Positions 15,913 through 24,200 of a DNA stretch of 28,020 bases are shown piece by piece (position 1 is the stretch's first letter; each line of letters starts with the position of its first letter). The position numbers and the translations under genes are program-made. Under the pieces are notes generated by a model that was not told where the DNA came from, made no database searches, and saw only the letters and a list, made by a program, of their open reading frames with translations. The DNA comes from Olsenella uli. Its GTDB lineage: Bacteria; Actinomycetota; Coriobacteriia; Coriobacteriales; Atopobiaceae. The stretch is taken from assembly GCF_901212655.1 (NCBI RefSeq), contig NZ_CAAKON010000024.1:13-28032 (forward strand). The letters are read 5' to 3'.

Positions 15913-16902
15913 ATGTCAGAAGACCAGAATACTCAGCAGGCACCCAGCGGCGACATTCCCGCTGCCGACAAGCCCATCGTCATTCCGCCCGCCGGCCCCT
16001 CCGCACCCGTCCCGGCGGCCGACGCCCCCAGCCCCATCGAGGGCCGTCTGCGCAAGGCACCGCTGCGCGTGCCCGACATGTACGAGCAGTGCAGCGGCTT
16101 CACCCTGTTCGGCCGACGCATCCGCTCGCTCATCTACTCCACCGACGTCGCTGTGATCCGCAACTCCAACGCAGACGCGGTCTTTGCCGTCTACCCCTTC
16201 ACCGCCCAGCCGGCCATCACGCAGGCCCTGCTCACGGTGGCCGAGGCACCCCTCTTCGTGGGCGTGGGCGGCGGTACCACCACCGGCCGGCGCGCCGCAG
16301 AGCTCGCGGCGGTCTCCGAGATGCAGGGCGCGGCGGGCGTGGTCCTCAACTCGCCGGCAACCTCGGAGATGGTGGCGCAGATCGCCACCACCGTGGACAT
16401 TCCCGTGGTGGCCACCATTACCAAGTACGACGAGGAGGCCGCGGAGAAGGTCTACGCCGGGGCCCGCATCGTGAACGTGGCCGCCGGGCGCGACACGCCC
16501 AAGGTCATCGCCGAGCTGCGCGCGGCGTTCCCCAACCTGCCCATCATCGCCACGGGCGGCCACGACGCCACAACGGCGCAGGCCGCGGTGGCCGCCGGCG
16601 CCAACGCGCTCATCTGGGCGCCGCCCAGCGTCATCCAGCTGCAGAAGGACATGATGACGCGCTACCGCGCCGGCATGGGCGCGCACGACGATGACGAGCC
16701 CGCAAAGAAGGAGCCGATGGCAGAGGGGGTGCCGCAGGTGGTGGTGCCCCCGGTGCCCGACATCACGGACATGCCGGTAGCAGACGTGCCGGCGGGCGTC
16801 GTGAGCACGGTTCCGCCCGAGGAGGTTGCCAAGCCCGTGGTCACGAAGGGCTTCGTGAGCCCGTTCCACGGCTTCTTGCCGCGACTCCGCCGCAGGGGGT
16901 AG
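15913..16902 (+). CDS. Uncharacterised TIM-barrel-like protein with Pro-rich tails
   Basis: 329 residues. I do not recognise a named family. The central ~190 residues (about 50-260) alternate strands and helices like a TIM barrel: AVFAVYPFTAQPAI, LFVGVGGGTTTGRRAAELA, GVVLNSPAT, IPVVATITKYDEEA, ARIVNVAAG, LPIIATGGHDATTAQAAVAAGANALIWAP. The late IATGGH and AGANALIW stretches resemble the phosphate-binding ends of KDPG-aldolase, thiazole-synthase or IMPDH-like barrels; that is inference. The N-terminal ~45 residues and the last ~70 are Pro/Ala/Val-rich, probably disordered, and the C-terminus is basic (RLRRRG). GGGAGG lies 5 nt before the ATG at 15913. Monocistronic, with a terminator about 90 nt downstream. 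Confidence 0.75.
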   Translation: MSEDQNTQQAPSGDIPAADKPIVIPPAGPSAPVPAADAPSPIEGRLRKAPLRVPDMYEQCSGFTLFGRRIRSLIYSTDVAVIRNSNADAVFAVYPFTAQPAITQALLTVAEAPLFVGVGGGTTTGRRAAELAAVSEMQGAAGVVLNSPATSEMVAQIATTVDIPVVATITKYDEEAAEKVYAGARIVNVAAGRDTPKVIAELRAAFPNLPIIATGGHDATTAQAAVAAGANALIWAPPSVIQLQKDMMTRYRAGMGAHDDDEPAKKEPMAEGVPQVVVPPVPDITDMPVADVPAGVVSTVPPEEVAKPVVTKGFVSPFHGFLPRLRRRG

Positions 16903-16988
16903 GCATTCCGGAGATCTCTCCAGCAAGCTTTCGTCTCTGGGGTGACTTTCCCTCAAGCGGTGCAGGCATATATCTCTAACACGTATAA

Positions 16989-17014
16989 CCGCAGGCTTCG
17001 TACCTGCGGGTTTT
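16989..17014 (+). terminator. Terminator of the TIM-barrel-like gene
   Basis: CCGCAGG (16989-16995) pairs with CCTGCGG (17003-17009) around CTTCGTA, followed by GTTTTC. It is about 90 nt beyond the stop. Confidence 0.75.
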
Positions 17015-17136
17015 CTCTTTCTTACCATCGAATAGGCGAGGGAGCAAACTCTCCCCCGGGAATAAGGTTCCCCAAGATGAGAGGAGCGAGGCCGCAAAGA
17101 CGCCAGGCAATGGTCCCGCATGGCCTCGCAACGCAA

Positions 17137-17170
17137 AGGGGGCCGAACGGAACAATCCGTTCGGCCCCCT
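17137..17170 (-). terminator. Terminator of the radical SAM gene
   Basis: A perfect 15-bp inverted repeat (17137-17151 and 17156-17170, loop of 4) lies 20 nt beyond the stop of the leftward radical SAM gene. On the minus strand the stem is followed by TTTG only, so it terminates through stem strength or works from both sides. Confidence 0.75.
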
Positions 17171-17189
17171 GCCAAACCCCAAGACGAAG

Positions 17190-18764
17190 CTACTTGGCCG
17201 CGTCCACGGCCTCACGCTCGTCGGCCGGCACCTCGGCATGGAGGCCGCAGTGGCAGGCGGCGTGCTCGGCGTCGCGCTGCGCCTTCTCCGCGGCGGCCTT
17301 TGCCTCCGCCTCCTCGCGCATGTGCTGCTCGGTGGGAGAGCCGGCGAAGCCAACGTGGCCCGTGTGCTCCCAGCGGTGGATGTCAGAGACCGAGGAGCCC
17401 TGCGGCACGTCGCCGTGGCGCTTCTCGTAGTACTGGTCATGCTCGTTCCACAGCTTCTCGGCAACGGGAGCCCAGGCAATGGCCGCCGGCTCGGTCTTCT
17501 CGGCCAGCTGCTCGGGCGTCTCCTCGGCCACGAGGTCCGTGTTGTGGGCGCCCGCCTCCTTGACCATCTCGCCCAGGATATGCGGATTCTCCAACATGGG
17601 GCACGGACGCAGGTGATTGCCATTGAACGGCTGGTTCTCGTAGTACTTCATGAAGATCGGCGAGCGCAGCGCGTCGAGCAGGCTCATGTCGTGAATGTTG
17701 GCGTTGGAGTAGTGGATGAACACGCACGGCTCCACGTCGCCCGCGGCGTTGATGTGCAGGTAGCGACGGCCGCCGGCGATGCAGCCACCCACGTACTCGC
17801 CGTCGTTCTGGAAGTCGAGGGTAAAGAGCGGCTTCTTCTCGCGCATCTCGCGGATGAAGTGGTACATCTTCACGCGCTGCTCGGGCGTGGGCACGAGGTC
17901 TGCCGTGGCGGCGCGGCCCACCGGCATGAAGTGGAAGTACCAGCAGAAGAGCGCGCCCTCGCCAATCATCCAGTCCATGTTCTCCTCGGTGGCCACCGTG
18001 TCGGCGTTGGCCTTGGTCCAGCAGCAGGAGATGCCAAACGGCAGGCCGTGCTCGCGCAGCAGCTTCATGGCGCGTTCGATCTTGTTGTACACGCCCTCCC
18101 CGCGGCGCGCATCGGTGGTGTGCTCGTTGCCCTCGGCGCTGATCGCCGGCACGAAGTTGCCCACACCGATCATGTCCTGGCAGAAGTCCTCGTCTATGAG
18201 CGTGGAGTTGGTGAAGCACAGGAAGATGCAGTCTGGGTGCTTCTCGCAGATCTTGATGAGGTCGTGCTTGCGCACGAGTGGCTCTCCGCCGGTGTAGATG
18301 TAGACGTGTGTGCCAAGGGCCTTGCCCTGCGTCACGATGGAGTCGATGTCATCGAGCGAGAGGTTCTGCTGGTGACCGTACTCCGCCGCCCAGCAGCCGA
18401 TGCAGTGCAGGTTGCAGGCGCTCGTGGGGTCCAAGAGGATGGCCCAGGGGATGTTGCAGCTGTACTTGTCGCGCATCTTCTCCTGTACGGGCCAGGCCAT
18501 GAGGTTGCCGTCCACGAGCAGCGCCTTGAGGAGCTTGGTGCGCATCTCGGGGTTGAGGCTGAAGACGCGCATCATGAGCTGGTACCAGTTACCGCGGCTC
18601 TTGATGACGTCCGTGAACGCCTTGCGCTGCACGGGAAACACCGAGTTCGGGACGAGCTTGTTGACCAGGTCCATGATCTGGTCGAGGTGGTCTGCCGGAT
18701 TGTCGTCGAGGTAGTCGATGAGCTTGTTGAGTGCGGCACGCTCCGCGGCCTGCGTGAGTCCCAT
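17190..18764 (-). CDS. Radical SAM protein with C-terminal auxiliary cluster region
   Basis: 524 residues. After an ~90-residue helical N-terminal region comes the radical SAM core with the CxxxCxxC motif C117-C121-C124 (TSACNLHCIGCW) and the SAM-binding YIYTGGEPLVR. Around residues 320-400, GGCIAGGRRYLHINAAGDVEPCVFIHYSNANI followed by RPCPMLENP resembles a SPASM-type auxiliary iron-sulfur domain, which in relatives modifies peptides or cofactors. The substrate is unknown and no precursor peptide gene is visible alongside. The C-terminal ~120 residues are charged, ending in an Ala/Glu helix and a His/Cys cluster (HAACHCGLHAE). The start at 18764 follows AAGGGAA; an upstream ATG (18794) lacks one. 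Monocistronic. Confidence 0.85.
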   Translation of the reverse strand: MGLTQAAERAALNKLIDYLDDNPADHLDQIMDLVNKLVPNSVFPVQRKAFTDVIKSRGNWYQLMMRVFSLNPEMRTKLLKALLVDGNLMAWPVQEKMRDKYSCNIPWAILLDPTSACNLHCIGCWAAEYGHQQNLSLDDIDSIVTQGKALGTHVYIYTGGEPLVRKHDLIKICEKHPDCIFLCFTNSTLIDEDFCQDMIGVGNFVPAISAEGNEHTTDARRGEGVYNKIERAMKLLREHGLPFGISCCWTKANADTVATEENMDWMIGEGALFCWYFHFMPVGRAATADLVPTPEQRVKMYHFIREMREKKPLFTLDFQNDGEYVGGCIAGGRRYLHINAAGDVEPCVFIHYSNANIHDMSLLDALRSPIFMKYYENQPFNGNHLRPCPMLENPHILGEMVKEAGAHNTDLVAEETPEQLAEKTEPAAIAWAPVAEKLWNEHDQYYEKRHGDVPQGSSVSDIHRWEHTGHVGFAGSPTEQHMREEAEAKAAAEKAQRDAEHAACHCGLHAEVPADEREAVDAAK

Positions 18765-18909
18765 GCTGGTTCCCTTCCCTCTCGGACTGCCCATGCGCGG
18801 CCGGCTGCCCGGCCGTCGGCTCCGTCCATTCCCCCGGAGAGCCGCGGCGTGAAGTCAACGGCCTCCTGTAGGTCTTATGTCAACTAATACGGAATGGTAC
18901 CCCTCGCAA

Positions 18910-18933
18910 GCACGCATTAACCAACATGCGTGC
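18910..18933. promoter_or_regulatory. Inverted repeat upstream of the radical SAM gene
   Basis: GCACGCAT (18910-18917) and ATGCGTGC (18926-18933) are perfect 8-bp arms with an 8-bp spacer, about 145 bp upstream of the start and next to an AT-rich patch with TTGACA and TATTAG on the minus strand. It could be an operator; no regulator can be named. Confidence 0.4.
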
Positions 18934-19012
18934 AGAACAATTCAGTCCTTACGCGTCCGTAACCGACGGGACAATCGGACGAGAAACGTCAGCGACGTGC
19001 GCCGGACTGTTC

Positions 19013-19105
19013 CCTGCGGCGCGTCCGCGCGACGGCACGGCGAGGACTGGTGCGCTGAGCGCTGCCCCGTCTCCTGCCCTCCTGCGGCGCGTCCGCGCGA
19101 CGGCA
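19013..19105. repeat. 25-bp direct repeat
   Basis: A 25-bp sequence beginning CCTGCGGCGCGTCC and ending GACGGCA occurs at 19013-19037 and identically at 19081-19105, 68 bp apart, in noncoding DNA. Confidence 0.85.
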
Positions 19106-19288
19106 TGGCAGCATGCCCGACGCCAGCCTCGGAAGCGCGCCCATCCAAGGACGGCTCGGGCGGCACGCCCCAATAGCCCGGCCTGCGCTTTGCAGCGAAT
19201 CATCCGATTGCCCAACGGCAGCCTCCGGGAGCACGCGCTCCGGAAAAACACAAGCCCTGTCCAATAAAGCCCTCGACGCAACCGGTCC

Positions 19289-19319
19289 TCTCGCTAAAGA
19301 AGGGGTCAGCTTAGCGAGA
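19289..19319 (+). promoter_or_regulatory. 9-bp inverted repeat before the gene relic
   Basis: TCTCGCTAA and TTAGCGAGA are perfect arms with a 13-bp spacer. The right arm runs into the AGAAGGA ribosome binding site of the relic at 19331, a position suited to an autoregulatory operator. Confidence 0.4.
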
Positions 19320-19330
19320 AGGATTCCGCC

Positions 19331-19611
19331 ATGAGATGCCTCACAGCCCAAACCCCGAACGAATACCAGACGGGGGTCCTCGAGGCGATAGGCATGACCC
19401 GCAAGCCCGGGGACAGCTTCGTCGAAGCCCGAGAGAACGTCGGCATGGTTACTCAAACCGCGCCGGCAGGCCAGAGGTCTCCACAGACCTGCCGGCGGAG
19501 CTCATCGCCCCCCTACACCACCTCGAGCGGCTCCTCGAGTCCTGCGAGCTCACGCGCGCGTCGCTCGAGTCGGTGGGCTGCACCTTTGTCGCGAATCTCG
19601 AGCACGTCTGC
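19331..19611 (+). pseudogene. Frameshifted, truncated gene of unknown family
   Basis: An ATG at 19331 with AGAAGGA 8 nt upstream opens MRCLTAQTPNEYQTGVLEAIG and continues coding-like to about 19465. The coding signal then moves one frame over, where DLPAELIAPLHHLERLLESC and TRASLESVGCTFVANLEHV follow with strong GC3 bias. Around 19605-19612 this ends against an unrelated fragment on the other strand. The frame switch coincides with a perfect inverted repeat, CGCCGGCAGG (19461-19470) with CCTGCCGGCG (19487-19496). I do not recognise the family. A sequencing error at the hairpin could mimic the frameshift but not the truncation. Confidence 0.5.
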
Positions 19612-19845
19612 ACGACGGGCGCGGTCTCGGAGAGCTTGTTGTACTCGTCCTCGGAGATGCCGGAGTACGGGGCAAGGATGATGTCAGGCTGGCAGTCGTT
19701 CACAGCCTCGAGATCGACGCCGTCGGTGTCGTCAAAGAGGACGGGCAGGTCGGCGCCGAGCTTCTTGTAGGCATCCGTGATCCAGAGGCGCAGGCCGGAC
19801 TCCCCAGCATGGAAAACCCGGTATCGCGAGATTGGGCGGCCGATC
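19610..19845 (-). pseudogene. Fragment of an iron-siderophore type ABC binding protein
   Basis: Read leftward, one frame gives RYRVFHAGESGLRLWITDAY, then KKLGADLPVLFDDTDGVDLE and DIILAPYSGISEDEYNKLSE, ending TAPVV. This is the internal segment of a FecB/FepB-class periplasmic binding protein, around 'PDLILAPYSGI...Y.kLs.iAPVV'. No signal peptide, lipobox or C-terminal lobe remains: the N-terminal side runs into the cupin stop at 19864 and the C-terminal side breaks off at about 19610. It is a relic of about 75-80 codons. Its presence implies an iron-uptake system once stood here. Confidence 0.8.
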
Positions 19846-19863
19846 GCCGGGAGAGGCCGCTCC

Positions 19864-20202
19864 CTATTGCGGGAACACCACCGTGAGCAGCATCTTGAAG
19901 GCCGTGACGGCCCTGACCGCGTGCGGAGCGCCAGCCGGAATCACGATGGCCTCGCCGGCATTCACGAGGTGCGGCTCGCCCTTGATGGTGATTTCGGCCG
20001 TGCCCTCCTGCACGAAGACCATGGCGTCGCCACCGGCGGCATGACTCGACATGCCCTCGCCCTCGTCGATGGCGAAGACCGTCATCTTGCAGGCGGGCGT
20101 CTGCGCAAGGGTGAGGCTGTTGACCCGGCCCGGCTCCACCTCCACGAGACCCTTCGGCGCAAAGAGCTCTTCCTTCTCGACGTTCTTGATGAGCTCGCTC
20201 AT
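19864..20202 (-). CDS. Small single-domain cupin protein
   Basis: 112 residues forming one cupin barrel. Motif 1 is EGEGMSSHAAGGDAMVFVQEG (about 47-67), with one clear metal-type His, and motif 2 is GEAIVIPAGAPHAVRA (about 82-97). Such proteins bind a metal and act as small enzymes or ligand sensors; many are annotated only as cupins. AAAGGA lies 6-7 nt upstream of the ATG. A second cupin gene lies 187 bp upstream on the same strand, so they may form a unit, though the two are not close relatives. No function can be assigned. Confidence 0.85.
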   Translation of the reverse strand: MSELIKNVEKEELFAPKGLVEVEPGRVNSLTLAQTPACKMTVFAIDEGEGMSSHAAGGDAMVFVQEGTAEITIKGEPHLVNAGEAIVIPAGAPHAVRAVTAFKMLLTVVFPQ

Positions 20203-20389
20203 GGCAGTTCCTTTCGTTTGCGCGACGCCTCGCTCTGAGGTGCCGCTCGCTGATGCGTCTTACATGGGTGGCCCCGCCTCATGCACTGGTGCACAAGTTG
20301 CGAGAAGCCGTCCGCCGATATCCCCGTTCGGGCAGCCCGCCCCGCGCGCGTGGGCAAGTCCACCCAGGCAATCTGCCGGGGCCCGCTTG

Positions 20390-20740
20390 CTACACGTTCG
20401 CGGGCACCGTAACCTGCAACATCTTGAATGGCTCGCCCACGCCCTCAACAGCGTGTTCGACGCAGGCCGGCACGCGCAGGACGTCGCCCGCAGAGAGCTC
20501 GGCGCGCCAGCCGTCAGGGCGCGTCAACGCCATGCGACCCTCAACGCACAGGTAGAGGGTATCGCCCTCGTAGCGCTCCTCGCTCACGGACTCTCCCGCC
20601 GCAAAGGCGAAGAGTGTGGCAGAAAGCCCCAGCTCAAAGCCACCACGCACGAGCGACATGCTCGAAGCCTGGCCAGGATGGCAGGCAACGAGGCTCGCGA
20701 AGGGCAAGGCCTCTTCCTCGGGTAGGTTTCTCAGCTCCAC
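20390..20740 (-). CDS. Second small cupin protein
   Basis: 116 residues, starting at GTG. AGGAGG lies 6 nt before the GTG at 20740, which is better than the TTG at 20755 because the latter sits on top of the ribosome binding site. The protein has a cupin-like barrel, LGLSATLFAFAAGESVSEERYEGDTLYLCVEGRM then SAGDVLRVPACVEHAVEGVGEPFKML. The first motif lacks the HxH pair and keeps only Glu/Tyr, so metal binding may be weak or absent. The C-terminus FKMLQVTVPANV resembles the end of the downstream cupin (FKMLLTVVFPQ), suggesting old duplication. Confidence 0.8.
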   Translation of the reverse strand: MELRNLPEEEALPFASLVACHPGQASSMSLVRGGFELGLSATLFAFAAGESVSEERYEGDTLYLCVEGRMALTRPDGWRAELSAGDVLRVPACVEHAVEGVGEPFKMLQVTVPANV

Positions 20741-20982
20741 GTTGGTCCTCCTCAATCAGTTCCTGTTCCGACGACCGTCCCGGCTCCCCTGGCGCCCGTT
20801 CCGTCCTCGAGGGATCGTCCCGGCACCGGCAGCCTCGCCCCGCCCCGCCCGACGGCCCCGGCTGCCCGCTGCCGCGACCCGTCGCAGAGGCCCCGCCCGG
20901 CAGGGCCAGCGACCCGTCGCAGAGGCCCCATCTCCACCTGACGCCCACGCCCGCTCCGGCGGCCCCGCCCTGCACCATCATC

Positions 20983-21056
20983 CGCCGAGAGTAGTCATTA
21001 CGCACTTTTGGAACCGTTTCAGGCCGAAAAAACATGCGTAATGACTACTCTCGGCG
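20983..21056 (+). repeat. 74-bp hairpin element, copy 1
   Basis: Perfect 22-bp inverted arms (20983-21004 and 21035-21056; the left arm starts CGCCGAGAGTAGTCATTACG) enclose a 30-nt loop. The loop contains TTTGGAACCGTTTCA, itself a near-dyad, then an A-rich end. Two further copies lie at 26397-26470 (loop reversed) and 27841-27914, with identical arm and loop lengths. It could be a MITE/REP-type element or a structured RNA. Confidence 0.92.
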
Positions 21057-21081
21057 AGAACGGGGGCAGAGGCGGAGGGCC

Positions 21082-21225
21082 GGCGTCGCGGGGCTCCCGG
21101 GTCGGGGTCGGCGTCGCGGGGCTCCCGGGTCGGGGCCGGCACCTCTCCCGAGCCGGGGCTGACGGCTGGCGTCGCGGGGCCCCGGGGTCGGGACCGGCGT
21201 CGCGCGGGGCCCCGGGGTCGGGGCC
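21082..21225. repeat. Tandem 28-30-bp GC-rich repeats
   Basis: Copies at 21082-21109, 21110-21137, 21168-21195 and 21196-21225 share GGCGTCGCGGGGCTCCCGGG-like sequence; a 30-bp divergent stretch interrupts the array. It starts 26 bp from hairpin copy 1. Confidence 0.85.
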
Positions 21226-21272
21226 GGCGCCTTACGCGACGGAGGCACCCCTCCCTGCAGGCTCCCCGCCCC

Positions 21273-24200
21273 CTACAGGAAGTAGAGGAACGAGCGGAGA
21301 CGGTCCTCGGCACCCTGGCCAGGCGATCCGTCGAAGCTAAGCGGAAGCATGGGCACGCCAGCGTCGCCGAGCACAAGCTCGAGAATCGTGCCCGTGTTCT
21401 CGTACATCGAGGACAGCGTCGCCACGCCATCGCAGGTCTTACCAAGCTCGAGTGCCTTGGCGAGGCGATAGCGCCCGCCCCCGCCCGCAAACCTTCCGAG
21501 CCGCTCGTCCGCAATCGCCACCAAGCTGCCGAGGTCGGAACTGAAGGGCGAGAGCTCGCCCAGACGCGCCGCCGACTCCCCCATGCGGAGCGCAAGCCGA
21601 TCGAGCAGGGCCTGCCTGCGACCGAGCTCCTCGGCAGAAAGCGCGCGAGATTCCTCCTCGTCCGCGCGGCGCCCCGCCTCGGCACGCTCGGCGGCAAGGT
21701 CGTCGTTCCAGAGGAACCACAGGTACTCGGCAAGGGGCATGCGCACGGGGCGAACGCCCTCCGCCGCGGCAATCCCAAGCGCGTTGCCCGTGAGCACGTC
21801 GCAGGCGACGAGCCCCCACTCGCCCACGACGCCGAGGGTCTTCTGTCGTCCCATGCCAAAAACCCCGGACGAACCCGCGCTCACCGCGCCCGCGCCCGCC
21901 GAGTCCGCGCAAACCGCGCCCGTGCTCGCCGCGTCCGCGCAAACCGCGTCCGCGCAATCCTCGTCCGCACGGTCAGTAGCCAAACGGGCAGCTTCTGCGC
22001 GGGCCTCGTCCGAGCGACAAGCATCCAAGCGAGCCGTGTCCACACGAGTGGTGGCCGGACGGGAGGCTTCTTCATGGGTCGTGCCCGAGCGGGCAGCTTT
22101 CGCATGAGCCGCGTCCGCGCGGGCAATCTCCTCGTCAGCGGCGAGCAACGCGTCAAAGAGTCCCTCGACGTCCTCGCACTCCCACGCGAGCGTCTCGAGC
22201 GCCGGGGCCACCACGCGCGCCGCGCCGCCGCGACGCGCGAGAACGCCTGCGATGACGCGCGCGTACTGGCAGTCTGCCTCGGCACCCTGCGTGCGCGGCA
22301 CGAGTACCTGCGTTGCGAGCGAGCCGTCTGCCGCCAGCAGGGCCTGACCAAGCAGCATGGAGAACGTCAGGTACTCCTTGCTCGTGGTTTCCGCCTGTCC
22401 GGCGTCGAGGGCAGCGCCGTTGGCCGGGATGAGCGTCACGGCATGGCCGCGCCCCTCCAGCCATAACGCCAGCGCGCGGGCGCAGGGGCCGAGGTCTGGC
22501 ACGGCGACGGGTCGGCTGCCCGAGAGGCCACATCCCAGGGAGAGCCTAGGCGCAGTCGCACGCCCCGGACGGTCGGCACACGCGACGGTTCTACCAACTC
22601 CCCCGGTCCCCCTTACACGCGCAGCGGCCTCAACACCTCCCTCGTCCTTGCGTACCGAACGGTCAACATACAAGGCGCGCGGAAAGGCTCCCTCTGCCTC
22701 CGCCGCGCCCAGGGCGGCCCCCGAGCCCGCAGGCTCCTCCCCACATTCGGCGTCCAAGTGGTCCAGCGCGTTGAGGAACGCCTCGAGCCGCGTGATGACA
22801 CCCACGCGCGAGAAGTGCTCGTCCACCTCAATCTGTAGGTAGGGCTTGTCGCCCATCTCCTCCGTAAAGAGGTGGGAGAGCATCGTGTCCGGACCGCACC
22901 CGTGGTTGGTGAGGTAGACCGCGAACAGGCGCGGGTCGTCGCGAATGATGCGGGCCGAACCCAGGATGTGCTGCCCAAACGGCCAGCACATCTCGGGATA
23001 GTCGCCGGAGGTGTCCACGTCATGCCCGCGCAGGTGGCCCATCGTGATGACGCGCACGCCCCGTTCGAGCAAAAGCTCCGGAATGCCCATGTTGAGCACC
23101 GGGTCGGCAATGCCGTAGTTACGCGTCACGATGACGAGCACGCGCTCGTGAGGTCCCAGGGAGGCCAAGAGCTCGTCGCCCAGACGCTCCACGCGCTCGC
23201 CGTACTCGGTGAGGGCAAAGCCTCCCGCGAGCATGGCCTGGGCCGTGCGCTCGGGGCTGAAGCCGAGCTCCGCCCCCACCCCGAGCATGGACTCGGCCAT
23301 CGCTACCTGCCCAAACTCCATGTCGAGCACGGGGCTGATGAGCCGAATGCCACGCTCCTCGAAGCGAAGGGCACGCGCCGCAAGCTCCGGTGCCGTCTGC
23401 ATGTAAACGCAGGCGTAGTTGTGCCGCACCCTCGACCCCTCGTGGCGCATGGTGCGCACGCGCGGCATGAAGACGTAGTCCACGCCCGCCTCCGCGAGCT
23501 GCGCCATGTGCCCGTGGACGAGCTTCACCGGATAGCAGACCTCGCCCTGGCAGCTCGCCTGGGCCGCACGGATGGTGTCCTCGGACGTCTCCGGCGTGAG
23601 GTAGGTGTTGAAGCCGAGCTCGCGGAAGAAGGCATTTGCCATGGGAAACAGCCGGTGAAGCAAGAGGGCGCGAGGTATGCCCACCGTGGGCTTTGCGGGG
23701 TCGCGCTCGCCCGTGTAGCCCGCGAGGAACAGCTCGCCGCTCTTGCGCCAGAAGGCCTTGTTGGCATCAATGCGCCGCTGGTCAGAGGATATGTCCTGGG
23801 TGTTGCTCCCCGCAAGGTCCCAACCCTTGAATCTGCTGGCGACAAAGCCTGGTCGCTCTGCCGCCTCCCGCGCGAGCAAGGCGGCGCCCACCGCGCCCGA
23901 GACGGAGAACCTGGGCGAGACGGTGAGTCGGTCGCCCAGGCTCGCACGAAACGCCGCGACGATACCCGGGTTGAAGGCAACCCCGCCCTGCAGCACAACA
24001 TGGTTCCCCACATGCTTGGTTCCCACAACGCGCCGCAGGTAGTTGCGCACAACGGAGAGGCAGAGCCCCGCCGCGACATCGCGCTTGCTGGCACCCGCGG
24101 CAAGCGCGGAGGTGATTGCGGTCTCAACGAACACCGTGCAGCGCTCGCCAAGGTCAAGCGGTGCCGCGCTCTCAAGCGCCATCCGGCCAAACTCCGCGAT

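Larger units (their letters stand above)
18765..19330. other. 566-bp intergenic region, no gene seen
   Basis: It holds the inverted repeat at 18910-18933, a 25-bp direct repeat (19013-19037 and 19081-19105, beginning CCTGCGGCGCGTCC) and a 9-bp inverted repeat, TCTCGCTAA (19289-19297) with TTAGCGAGA (19311-19319), just before the gene relic at 19331. I see no supported coding frame. Confidence 0.5.
20741..21272. other. 532-bp intergenic repeat region
   Basis: No gene. It contains a 21-bp direct repeat, GCGACCCGTCGCAGAGGCCC plus C (20874-20894 and 20909-20929), the 74-bp hairpin element (20983-21056) and four copies of a 28-30-bp GC-rich repeat (21082-21225). The long open frames across it are products of the repeats. 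Confidence 0.7.

Noticed and set aside
15916..17175. Leftward frame of 419 codons over the TIM-barrel-like gene
   Set aside because: The rightward frame has a ribosome binding site, fold-like pattern and terminator; the leftward one is His/Gly/Arg-rich shadow sequence.
17238..18887. Forward open frame of 549 codons
   Set aside because: Antisense shadow of the radical SAM gene; Val/His/Arg-rich with no family features.
20983..21056. Hairpin element as a simple terminator
   Set aside because: The 22-bp stem is not followed by a T-run in any of the three copies, and the conserved internal dyad is not expected of a terminator.
21082..21225. CRISPR array
   Set aside because: Repeats are directly adjacent with no unique spacers of constant length, and no cas genes are present.
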